A DNA stretch of 13,039 nt from CAZUZS01 sp964624795 (GTDB lineage: Bacteria; Calditrichota; Calditrichia; RBG-13-44-9): contig CAZUZS010000099.1 in the NCBI GenBank assembly GCA_964624795.1, positions 1 to 13,039 on the forward strand. Direction: 5' to 3'. Of the stretch, positions 1 through 7,040 are shown piece after piece; position 1 is the first letter of the stretch; every line of letters begins with the position of its first letter. Below the pieces are notes generated by a model. The model saw only the letters and a program-made list of their open reading frames with translations. It was not told the origin of the DNA and made no database searches. The translations under genes and the position numbers were made by a program.

Positions 1-1
1 C

Positions 2-847
2 GGAGACGAAGTGCATTCCAACAACAGCAAGTCGCTGAAAATTATCTCGCTGCCGTCGGCAACCTCATTTACCGAAGATTTCGAACGCGGGATGGACGGC
101 TGGTCGGTTGTTACTTCAGACACGGCACATCCGGCGAACAGCTGGCAGCGCGGTTCCTGGCCGGTGGCCGGCGGCTGGTTCGCGGCGCGGGTGCTCCCGG
201 CGGCGGGTGCAGCGCAAAACGAGTGGCTTATTTCTCCCCAGCTCGATAATCCAGATCAATTTTATTTCTACTGGGATTATGGGGCGAAGCAGATCTCTAA
301 CAACACGCTTTTTGTTCTGGCGTCGCGCACCGATTCGCTGCCCGGCAGTTTCAGCGACACCCTGCTGGTACTTGAAGACGGACAAACCTATCCGGAAAAC
401 GGCTTTTCCCGTATGCAGCATGTGGACCTGGGCACCTACCATGGCCGGTCGGTTTATCTCGCTTTTGTCTACACCGGCCAGGACGGAAATTACTGGGCGG
501 TGGATAATATCATTGTCACCACGGTGCCAACCGGCATAAAAAGCGAAACTCAGCAGGTGCCGGCCCAATTCGCGCTTTTCTTAAATTTCCCGAATCCCTT
601 CAATCCAGAAACGACAATCCGCTATGCTCTGGCGGAACCTTCAAAAGTAGAGCTGGCGATTTACGACTTGCTGGGCCAAAGAGTCGCGTTGCTGCAATCC
701 GGCCGGCAACCGGCCGGCCTTCACCAGGCAACGTGGTATGCCGAGAACTTTGCCAGCGGGATATATTTTTATCGTCTAACCGCTTATGGACAAGACGGCT
801 CGCAAGTATTATTTAATCGGACATCAAAGATGATACTTGTCAAATAG
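2..847 (+). CDS. Secreted protein with adhesin-like (choice-of-anchor J) domain and type IX-type C-terminal sorting domain, 5' end missing
   Basis: The frame is open to the left edge, so the true start and signal peptide lie outside the window; the GTG at 11 is in frame but is probably internal. Roughly bases 62-530 encode a jelly-roll-like domain of the choice-of-anchor J/cleaved-adhesin type. It opens with EDFERGMDGWS, has NEWLISPQLD in the middle and closes with YWAVDNIIV. These are the usual landmarks of that family. Bases about 563-847 encode a C-terminal domain with FPNPFNPETTIRYAL, IYDLLGQRV and SGIYFYRL, ending in KMILVK. This is the FlgD-Ig-like/Por secretion sorting domain of FCB bacteria, known to direct export through the type IX system and then be cleaved. 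I infer a surface or extracellular protein. Its binding partner or enzymatic activity would be set by the missing N-terminal part. The gene converges with the gene at 901-2793, and I see no convincing terminator between them. Confidence 0.85.
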   Translation, partial: GDEVHSNNSKSLKIISLPSATSFTEDFERGMDGWSVVTSDTAHPANSWQRGSWPVAGGWFAARVLPAAGAAQNEWLISPQLDNPDQFYFYWDYGAKQISNNTLFVLASRTDSLPGSFSDTLLVLEDGQTYPENGFSRMQHVDLGTYHGRSVYLAFVYTGQDGNYWAVDNIIVTTVPTGIKSETQQVPAQFALFLNFPNPFNPETTIRYALAEPSKVELAIYDLLGQRVALLQSGRQPAGLHQATWYAENFASGIYFYRLTAYGQDGSQVLFNRTSKMILVK

Positions 848-900
848 TGGAGTGGAGCAAACAACAATTTAGAAATATTGGGAATAAGAATTTGTAGTGA

Positions 901-2793
901 TTATTGCTCTTTCTCAATTTCGGAAATTCGCCTCAGGAAATATAATATCTCGCTGGTCGCTAAACCGGAAGGCGGCTGATGCTCGGGAGATATGCCGGTT
1001 GGAAGTTTAATCACATCAGGAAGGTAACCCAACGTCCCTTCGTACAGCATTCCCTGCAATTTTTCTGAGATTTTCTTAAACAGAAGAAAGAAATTCTTCT
1101 TTTCTTTGATGAGTCTTTGCCAGGCATTGAGGAACTCGCTCAAAAGCAGGGGAGAAATAACATATCCGTCCTCTTGATGCGGATTCACTGGATACTTGAT
1201 CCCTGAAGCCGCCATAAACCGTTTCACCAAAATAACAAAAAGGGCCCTGGAACGCTCCCCATCCAGAATGGGAAATGGTGATGTGATAGCATAAATCATG
1301 GTAGGATGAAAATAGGCTGCCGCGCTGGCCGACCGGAGGAATTTTTCATCAGATATGGCAGCTTGAAAGCGCTCTGTAAAGTGCTGCTGAACTTTCCCGG
1401 CAAGCCGAACATATTTCCCGCCTTTGCTATTGTTCAATCTGAGCAAATGGGCGGTCATCATCAGGCTCTTATACCAGAATACATTGAGGAGAAAGTCGCG
1501 ACCACCGGGATAGAATCCCTCAATTCCCTTTTTTAATTGCTTATCCGCCGGTTTAGATTGGAAAATCAGATGTTTTTTGCGCTGAATAAGAGGCAGGTGA
1601 TTCTTGCGGACATGGTGCACGATTTCCTCGGCAACCCGCGATGAATCAGTTAACAATTCAGACTTGCCAAAGCGGCTGTGGAATTCATTCAAAAAGTAGA
1701 TTAACGCAAATGGTGAGATTGGGTCCACCACGAGGTTTGCCAGCTCATCTTTGAAGATTGCCTGCAATTTTTTCTCATGCAATACGCGATGCGCATATTT
1801 GCAATAATCGACTGCCGCATCCGGAGAATTGCTGCCCAATATAAGGCGCCGTGCCATAAAATAATGTGCTGTGAGGTTTATCGGACTTTTGGGTAATTTG
1901 GAAATCAAAAATTTATCCGCGGATGAATCCCGCAAATTGAAATCATCCATTTTTCGAACCAGGTAACGCACAATCTCATTTTTGCCCGGATTTGCTCTAT
2001 CGGGTGCCGTCCGTCGCTCTATTTCATTCTGATGATAATTTTGCAGAGCTTCCTGCGATGTCTCGTCCAGTCCCAACGAGAGAAAGATTTCGCTGTTTGC
2101 ATCGATCGGCAGCTCAAAAAATCCGGGATTCAGCAAATCCTCTTTTCTGCGGGAATCCGGTGAATCGTGCCGATAGATAAAATTATGATACCACATGGAA
2201 GCACTGATAAATTGCCCCGCAGAATGGAACATGAGTATCTCCGGCGAATCGGGAAAAGGCAGGAATCGAAAGTGATTTTCCATCGGATACACTTCGGTAT
2301 CAACGAATCGGGACGGATCGGAACACCTGTCCGAAGAACGGAATGCAAAGAAGGGCCTTACAATTAGTTTGCTTCCTTTTTTTATCGGCCCGGAAACCTC
2401 ATAACGCACCACCAGGCGATTCATATTTCGCACAAGATAAATCGATTTTTTCAGAATCACATTACCACAACGGTATGAGAATGTTGGGAAGGGATCCAAC
2501 CGGAATTCTACCTGGTTCTGAAAACCGTCACGCAGCATTTGACCTTCATATTCCACCGTGAAGATTGGATATTGCTGTTCACCATCGTAGAACTCTTCCT
2601 GCAAATGCGACAAGAGGACCAGATGATCGTTTTCGCGGGTTTCGAAAAAAACAAATAATCCGTGCTCTTTTCGGGTGTTCATGCCGAGGATGGTGGATGC
2701 TGCATAGTTACCGAACTGGTCGGTTTCCATCCACTCCTTTGTTAATCCATCGTCCGCTGTCTCAAAATCCCTGATCTTGAAATAAATTTCCAT
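901..2793 (-). CDS. Glycogen debranching enzyme homologue (GDE_N + GDE_C type), apparently lacking catalytic motifs
   Basis: The protein has 630 residues from ATG 2793. A TTG at 2820 would add nine residues but has no better ribosome site, so ATG is preferred. Residues 20-46 contain FGNYAASTILGMNTRKEHGL, matching the bacterial/archaeal GDE N-terminal hallmark (usually GLGGYASGT..G.NTRRYHGLL). LVVRYEVSG, IVRPFFAFR and the WYHNF...RKEDLLNPG stretch also fit GDE_N. The second half follows the alpha/alpha-barrel GDE_C layout: FLLNVFWYKSLM (about 434-445), FHPTMIYAITSPFPILD (about 495-511), GTLGYLPDVI (586-595) and the final SGLATSEIL helix. In active enzymes this fold hydrolyses alpha-1,6-glucosidic branches of glycogen. 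Here the expected TWMDA segment before the WY.SL motif is replaced by LIFQSK (about 409-414), and the late acidic motif reads LPDVI rather than IPEI. There is no signal peptide, so it is likely cytoplasmic. Homology is fairly secure; debranching activity is doubtful. No other glycogen gene is nearby. Confidence 0.8.
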   Translation of the reverse strand: MEIYFKIRDFETADDGLTKEWMETDQFGNYAASTILGMNTRKEHGLFVFFETRENDHLVLLSHLQEEFYDGEQQYPIFTVEYEGQMLRDGFQNQVEFRLDPFPTFSYRCGNVILKKSIYLVRNMNRLVVRYEVSGPIKKGSKLIVRPFFAFRSSDRCSDPSRFVDTEVYPMENHFRFLPFPDSPEILMFHSAGQFISASMWYHNFIYRHDSPDSRRKEDLLNPGFFELPIDANSEIFLSLGLDETSQEALQNYHQNEIERRTAPDRANPGKNEIVRYLVRKMDDFNLRDSSADKFLISKLPKSPINLTAHYFMARRLILGSNSPDAAVDYCKYAHRVLHEKKLQAIFKDELANLVVDPISPFALIYFLNEFHSRFGKSELLTDSSRVAEEIVHHVRKNHLPLIQRKKHLIFQSKPADKQLKKGIEGFYPGGRDFLLNVFWYKSLMMTAHLLRLNNSKGGKYVRLAGKVQQHFTERFQAAISDEKFLRSASAAAYFHPTMIYAITSPFPILDGERSRALFVILVKRFMAASGIKYPVNPHQEDGYVISPLLLSEFLNAWQRLIKEKKNFFLLFKKISEKLQGMLYEGTLGYLPDVIKLPTGISPEHQPPSGLATSEILYFLRRISEIEKEQ

Positions 2794-2864
2794 TTCGCGT
2801 TCCGCTTGTATTCCAGGCAATTAATCATTCGGCTTTAGTTCGGAGATATCAAACCTCAACTCTT

Positions 2865-2894
2865 GTTATAGGCTATTTGCCAAAGTATGTTCAA
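2865..2894 (-). promoter_or_regulatory. Candidate sigma-70-like promoter for the debranching-enzyme homologue
   Basis: Read on the minus strand, TTGAAC (2889-2894) is followed after 18 bases by TATAAC (2865-2870). That is four of six and five of six matches to the canonical boxes. It lies about 70 bases upstream of the ATG at 2793 within a 218-base gap after the M20 gene, so the downstream gene may have its own transcript. The region is AT-rich and FCB bacteria often use a different promoter consensus, so this is only suggestive. Confidence 0.35.
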
Positions 2895-2988
2895 ATTTTC
2901 CCATAAATCTCGTCAATTGAATAATGGTTCATTCCGCTTATTCTCAGTACTGCCAAAAAATATTTAGGAGACCAAAGCAGATCGATCC

Positions 2989-3006
2989 GCAAGGAAAATA
3001 CCTTGC
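2989..3006 (-). other. Small hairpin just after the M20 gene
   Basis: GCAAGG and CCTTGC form a perfect six-base-pair stem around a six-base loop, five bases past the TAA of the M20 gene. No T-rich tract follows on the minus strand, so it is not a convincing intrinsic terminator. It may simply stabilise the 3' end or be chance. Confidence 0.25.
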
Positions 3007-3011
3007 ATCAA

Positions 3012-4178
3012 TTATTGCCACCCAATGATCTGCCGGAGAAAAAAGGACACCGCTATCGCGATTACTTCTTCCGGAGCATCAAAGTGCCCGGTATGCAATT
3101 GCGGTGATGCGATGGAAGTTGCGGTGCCAAATCGAACCAATGCAGATGGAACCTTGCGCGCATACCATCCGAAATCGTCGCCGCCCATTGTCCGGTAGTT
3201 CCTGATAATGGTCAATCCATCTGAGGCGGGATCGGGAACATTCTCCCTCATTCCCTCGATTATTTCCGGATCGTTCAGAACCGGCGGCGCCCCGGGATGG
3301 GCGTCGAATACAACCTGCACACCGCTGTTCATCTCAATCTGGCGATTGAGATTACGAATATCATTCAAAATCCGCTCTTGTTGCTGTTCGTCGGTAAGTC
3401 GGAGAGTTGCCGTCAGCCGAGCCTGTTCCGGGATCGCGTTATAGACATCGCCGCTTTGGAAGCCGGTAAATGTAAGCACCACCGGCGATTCCGGATTGGA
3501 CCAGCGACGGCTGACCATTTGATAACACTGCCCTATTAGCTGCGTTCCTGCCCATAAAGGATCATCAGCCTGATGCGGCCTGGCAGAATGTCCCCCGCTG
3601 CCCAGTAAACGCCATTCCAGCCTGATGCTCCGCGCATTTACCCATCCTTCGGTCAGGCTAACGGAACCCAGCGGAAGTCGTGGATCAACGTGCATGGCCC
3701 AGGCAGTTTGAATGCCATCCAAAATTCCGGTTTCAATCATTTTTGGCGCGCCGCTTGGGATGGGTTCTTCCGCCGGCTGAAATATGGCCCGGAAATTGAC
3801 CGTCATCTCGTTTCGCAGCGCGGGGAGAAGGGCCGCGATCCCGCAAAGAACAGCGGTGTGGATATCGTGCCCGCAGGAATGACTCACACCTTCATTCTGG
3901 GAACGGTAATCAGTCTGTTTCTCATCGGGAATCGGAAGTGCATCAATATCAGCGCGAAAAGCGATGGTCGGCAAGTCCGGGCCGACGATAAGGTCAGCGA
4001 CACATCCTGTTTCGAGCGGCCTCCGGATATTTTTATATCCATGCGATTCCAGAAATCGGATAATTCTTGCGGTGGTTTCGAATTCGTTCCAGGCCAGTTC
4101 AGGATTCGAATGAAGATCGCGCCTGAACTCCACAAGTTGGGGAAAGATGTTTCGAACTAATTTTACATTTGAAGCCAT
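3012..4178 (-). CDS. M20-family metallo-amidohydrolase (M20D, N-acyl amino acid/hippurate hydrolase-like)
   Basis: The protein has 388 residues, the normal length for M20D amidohydrolases. Family motifs appear in order: RRDLHSNPELAWNEFET (19-35), RADIDALPI (75-83), SCGHDIHTA (101-109), FQPAEE (133-138), AMHV (161-164), the lid-domain GSGGHSARPH (193-202), MGGDDFGWYA (331-340) and LHTGHFD (361-367). The residues expected to bind the two metal ions (C102, H104, E138, H163, H362) and the catalytic glutamate (E137) are all present, so the enzyme should be active. Members cleave amide bonds of N-acyl or N-aryl amino acids, or deacetylate amino-acid derivatives; the exact substrate cannot be read from the sequence. 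There is no signal peptide, implying a cytoplasmic enzyme. ATG 4178 is preceded by AGGAGA, somewhat distant at about 13 bases. The gene lies upstream of the debranching homologue on the same strand, with a 218-base gap and no obvious functional link. Confidence 0.93.
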   Translation of the reverse strand: MASNVKLVRNIFPQLVEFRRDLHSNPELAWNEFETTARIIRFLESHGYKNIRRPLETGCVADLIVGPDLPTIAFRADIDALPIPDEKQTDYRSQNEGVSHSCGHDIHTAVLCGIAALLPALRNEMTVNFRAIFQPAEEPIPSGAPKMIETGILDGIQTAWAMHVDPRLPLGSVSLTEGWVNARSIRLEWRLLGSGGHSARPHQADDPLWAGTQLIGQCYQMVSRRWSNPESPVVLTFTGFQSGDVYNAIPEQARLTATLRLTDEQQQERILNDIRNLNRQIEMNSGVQVVFDAHPGAPPVLNDPEIIEGMRENVPDPASDGLTIIRNYRTMGGDDFGWYARKVPSALVRFGTATSIASPQLHTGHFDAPEEVIAIAVSFFLRQIIGWQ

Positions 4179-4241
4179 CGCCTGCGACTTTTCTCCTAAA
4201 TACCCAATTTTTCCTCAACCGACGCCGAAAGCCGGAGCATG

Positions 4242-4270
4242 ATTTTAATCGTTCGAGCTACATTTTGCAA
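4242..4270 (-). promoter_or_regulatory. Candidate sigma-70-like promoter for the M20 gene
   Basis: On the minus strand, TTGCAA (4265-4270) is followed after 17 bases by TAAAAT (4242-4247), a plausible -35/-10 pair about 64 bases upstream of the ATG at 4178. It sits in the 264-base divergent region between the M20 gene and the lipoprotein gene. That region is otherwise AT-rich and shows no recognised riboswitch. I could not find an equally good pair facing the lipoprotein gene. Confidence 0.35.
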
Positions 4271-4321
4271 GAAATTTTTAATTTAACATATTGTTTTCCA
4301 CTGAAATACACCCCCTGCGTT

Positions 4322-4349
4322 CCGGACTTGCAGGTGGCAAACATTCCGG
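4322..4349 (+). other. Two-part stem-loop upstream of the lipoprotein gene
   Basis: CCGGA (4322-4326) can pair with TCCGG (4345-4349). Nested inside it, TTGC (4328-4331) pairs with GCAA (4337-4340) around an AGGTG loop. It lies about 95 bases before the lipoprotein start and could be part of its leader RNA or an operator. The stems are short and the function is unknown. Confidence 0.25.
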
Positions 4350-4442
4350 CAGATGCAATCCTTATCAAAAAACATATTATGATGACTGCGCAACTTTTTA
4401 AAATTTGCCACGTTTTTCCTCTAAAATAAAGGGAGCAGGCCA

Positions 4443-5084
4443 ATGAAAGCTGCATCTACAAAAACCCTGATTCTGTTGCTTTTCGCTGTCTTCATCCAAG
4501 CCGGCTGCTCGTTCAGCAAAGTGAACGAGAGCATCTCCATAAAGAATGGAGAGACCGTGGATCATGATTTGGACTCAATAAACGGAAGCATCAGTGTCGG
4601 GACTGACTGCACGATCAATGGAGATTGTCAAACGGTAAATGGCAGTATTGAGATCGGTAAAAATTCAAACGCCGGAGATTTACAGAGCGTTAACGGCGGA
4701 ATTCGCATTGACGAAAATGTCAAGATTCGGGAGGATGTCACCAGCGTGAATGGGTCCGTTAACGTCGCGTCCAATTCGAAAATCGATGGCAGTATTACAA
4801 CTGTGAACGGAAGAATCAATGTTGTTCACTCCCAGGTGAAGGAAGATATTTCCACAGTGAATGGAGACATCACCCTGGATAACAATGCAGCACTCGACGG
4901 AAGTATTTTTATCAAGAGTAAACACAGTAAATCCAAGGATACTTTACGAATCGAAATCCTAAACGGTTCGGTCGTAAAGGGTGATGTGAAAGTGGAAGAT
5001 GAAGAACGAAAAGTATCCGTCTACCTGGAAAACGGGGGCAAAGTGTTGGGACAGATTACCAACGCCAAAGTGGTACAGCGCTGA
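4443..5084 (+). CDS. Outer-membrane lipoprotein with six VNG-type 18-19-residue repeats (probable beta-helix)
   Basis: The protein has 213 residues. The start is well supported: GGGAG at 4431-4435 lies seven bases before the ATG. Residues 1-21 form a signal peptide (KTLILLLFAVFIQ) ending in the lipobox QAGC with Cys22 as the lipidation site. Ser follows the Cys; by the E. coli rule this favours the outer membrane. Residues 42-153 consist of six near-equal repeats, each with an ING or VNG triplet (residues 46, 65, 83, 102, 121 and 139) and alternating hydrophobic residues. The C-terminal third continues in the same style (LNGSVVKGDV, ENGGKVLGQI). One coil per 18-19 residues suggests a beta-helix like bactofilins or DUF4097-type polymer-forming proteins; this is inference from periodicity. 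No catalytic motif is seen. It stands alone, diverging from the M20 gene and converging on the Omp85 gene. Confidence 0.85.
   Translation: MKAASTKTLILLLFAVFIQAGCSFSKVNESISIKNGETVDHDLDSINGSISVGTDCTINGDCQTVNGSIEIGKNSNAGDLQSVNGGIRIDENVKIREDVTSVNGSVNVASNSKIDGSITTVNGRINVVHSQVKEDISTVNGDITLDNNAALDGSIFIKSKHSKSKDTLRIEILNGSVVKGDVKVEDEERKVSVYLENGGKVLGQITNAKVVQR
4566..4901 (+). repeat. Six tandem protein repeats of 18-19 residues inside the lipoprotein
   Basis: Units begin at the residue following each G or E: DLDSING..., DCQTVNG..., DLQSVNG..., DVTSVNG..., SITTVNG... and DISTVNG.... Triplet spacing is 19, 18, 19, 19 and 18 residues. The DNA copies differ at many positions, so these look like old, structurally constrained repeats rather than a recent tandem duplication. 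Confidence 0.8.
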
Positions 5085-5102
5085 CCGGTCGGTCATTTAA
5101 TT
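5082..5102 (+). terminator. Weak possible terminator after the lipoprotein gene
   Basis: TGACC (including the stop codon) pairs with GGTCA (5091-5095) around a four-base loop and is followed by TTTAATTT. The stem is only five base pairs and the T tract is interrupted, so termination would be inefficient at best. The 123-base convergent gap holds no better candidate on either strand. Confidence 0.25.
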
Positions 5103-5207
5103 TCCTGAAGGACTGAATTCACAAATTGCCCTTTCTCGCATGTTTCGGTCCCAATCACCTGCAGCCCGCATTGTTGAAGTGCGTGAAGGGGAAAGGTGTC
5201 AAAAATA

Positions 5208-7022
5208 TTATAATTCGTTAATCAGTCTGAAGTGGATTTTCCCTTCCCGGAAGGGAACTCCTCTTGCCAGCCCATAATCTACCTGCAAAACGCCAATCGG
5301 CCCGGGAAACCTGATTCCCAATCCATATCCCATGAGGAATTCTTTCTTCTCAAGCGGAACCGCCCGCGAATAGTATCCGAGGTCGGTAAACACAAAGAAA
5401 CGTGAGCGTGGCCCGAGAAGAAATCGATATTCATTATTCGCCCAGGCGACGCTTTCACCATAGAATTGCTGCTCGCGGTAACCGCGAATCGTTGTCGCTC
5501 CGCCAAACCAGAACATGTCCGGTAATCGGACCGGCTGCCCCTGGTAGCCGATCAACACCGTATGAAAATCCACCGCCAGCACCTGCTTTTTCCAGAATTC
5601 AAAAAACATTGCCAGCTCGCCATTCACCCTGGTTACATTCGTCTTCTCAAGAAGAGAATCCTCTTTCAGCAGGTATTCCGGCCCAATATTGTGCTGAGTT
5701 CCATAATCAAAAGAAGTAGAAATCAGCATCCCGCGCCGCGGATTGTAGATATCGCTGCGGGTGTCCCAGATGAGTCCCAATTCGGTGTGCACAGCACGGG
5801 TTCGAGGCAGCCGCAGCACTGCGCTGGCAATGGAATCCGGGTAAACCTGGCGGTTATAGAACCTGACTGTTCCCGAAAGATATTCGTTCAGTGGCAGCTC
5901 AAAATTCAATGCATATTCCCATTCAATATAAGTTGTGTCCCGGATCAGACGGTGCATTTCCACACCGGTATGAAACGGCAGCCCCAGCAAGAATGGCTCG
6001 CGGTATTTAACCCGAAACTCCTCCGAGAAACGATCAGGCTTCTGCCAGAATACATTCAACCGGCGGCCGGTGCCAAAAAGGTTGCGAAGCCCAACGTTGA
6101 CAAGACCTGTAAAATAGCCTTTCGAACCCGGAATATTGGTTGGCGCCGGAACATAGCCCACCACTCCATCCAAAGAGGTGTAAGTGGCTTCATCAAATCC
6201 CAGGAAAAGATAGTATTTATTATCAGCGCCCTTTACCACCTGTGGTGGAAGACCGTTTTTTATGAAATCCTGTTTGTTCAGGAGCCGCTGGTAGCGCTGG
6301 ATCCTTTTCTCCTGGTACACTTCACCGGCGCGGAAGCGAAATGTTCTCTCCAGGTAGCGGGGATCAACATCTGATTTGGCCGGCAGTTTCAATCCGTTCA
6401 GGCGAACCAGTTCACCGGGCTCGATTTTCAGGTTCAATTGAAACGCCTGGCGGTCCGCGGAAAGGGAGTCGAGTTTAAAATCCTCGGTTTCCAATTTACA
6501 AAGCGGGTACCCGGATTCTTCGAAAACGCCCAGCACCGCATGAAACAGATTGTTTTGGAGATCGGCAGTGTACGGTTTTCCGGTATAATCCGCTGCAATT
6601 TCATCCAGCGAATTTTCGAAACCCGTTTTCAGTGAATCCGGTATCCCGAAAACCACCCGCCGTAGAATAAACTCCGGACCGGGACTAAAATGCAAAATAA
6701 GTTCGGCTCTCTCCCCACTCTTCATTTTCCTTTGTGAAGAAGAATCCAGCCGGGCGAGATAAAATCCGTGGGCGTGAAATTGGTCAACTATTTCATCGCG
6801 GATCGCATCCGCCAGGGCCGGTCCGACCGGCCTGTTCAAATATTTTTTCTGGTTAATTCCCGGTTTGAAAGGAACACGAGAGGAAATGCGGATTTCGATC
6901 CTCTGGAGAGCAAGAGAAGCTGCGGAGGAATCCGGGGCAGCAAGCGAAGCCGTGGTCGCTGCCAGCAAAATCAGCAGGCAAAAAACTGTGATTTTAGATT
7001 TTATCATCATTCGTTTCAGCAT
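5208..7022 (-). CDS. Omp85-superfamily outer-membrane assembly protein (TamA/BamA-like, POTRA + beta-barrel)
   Basis: The protein has 604 residues, close to TamA (about 580) and shorter than BamA (about 800). Residues 1-29 are a signal peptide (ITVFCLLILLAATTASLAA). Residues about 40-283 are spaced like three POTRA domains, for example VRLNGLKLP opening the third. Residues about 285-604 form the 16-strand barrel region, with WDTRSDIYNPRRGM (419-432), the Omp85 loop-6 hallmark IRGY (512-515) in GATTIRGYREQQFYG, and FPGPIGVLQVDYGLARG near the end. The final strand ends in RLINEL, lacking the usual terminal aromatic residue. Family members insert beta-barrel proteins into, or move proteins across, the outer membrane. 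The start ATG 7022 has GGGAGAAG at 7031-7038. The gene begins 18 bases after the stop of the 1185-residue outer-membrane protein gene, so the two are almost certainly co-transcribed and may work together. Confidence 0.88.
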   Translation of the reverse strand: MLKRMMIKSKITVFCLLILLAATTASLAAPDSSAASLALQRIEIRISSRVPFKPGINQKKYLNRPVGPALADAIRDEIVDQFHAHGFYLARLDSSSQRKMKSGERAELILHFSPGPEFILRRVVFGIPDSLKTGFENSLDEIAADYTGKPYTADLQNNLFHAVLGVFEESGYPLCKLETEDFKLDSLSADRQAFQLNLKIEPGELVRLNGLKLPAKSDVDPRYLERTFRFRAGEVYQEKRIQRYQRLLNKQDFIKNGLPPQVVKGADNKYYLFLGFDEATYTSLDGVVGYVPAPTNIPGSKGYFTGLVNVGLRNLFGTGRRLNVFWQKPDRFSEEFRVKYREPFLLGLPFHTGVEMHRLIRDTTYIEWEYALNFELPLNEYLSGTVRFYNRQVYPDSIASAVLRLPRTRAVHTELGLIWDTRSDIYNPRRGMLISTSFDYGTQHNIGPEYLLKEDSLLEKTNVTRVNGELAMFFEFWKKQVLAVDFHTVLIGYQGQPVRLPDMFWFGGATTIRGYREQQFYGESVAWANNEYRFLLGPRSRFFVFTDLGYYSRAVPLEKKEFLMGYGLGIRFPGPIGVLQVDYGLARGVPFREGKIHFRLINEL

Positions 7023-7030
7023 AAATTCTG

Positions 7031-7038
7031 CTTCTCCC
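7031..7038 (-). promoter_or_regulatory. Ribosome binding site of the Omp85 gene
   Basis: GGGAGAAG on the minus strand ends eight bases before ATG 7022 and begins two bases after the stop codon of the upstream gene. It supports this start and suggests translational linkage of the pair. Confidence 0.65.
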
Positions 7039-7040
7039 GC

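Noticed and set aside
848..900. AT-rich convergent gap searched for a bidirectional terminator
   Set aside because: ACAATTTAG...GAATTTGT looks dyad-like, but the arms pair over only about four contiguous bases.
3690..4160. Plus-strand open frame of about 156 codons opposite the M20 gene
   Set aside because: The M20 frame has every family motif and metal ligand; the antisense translation is not protein-like.
5562..6374. A long open frame on the plus strand opposite the Omp85 gene (about 270 codons)
   Set aside because: It lies wholly antisense to a clear Omp85 gene, and its translation has no recognisable domain, signal or periodicity.
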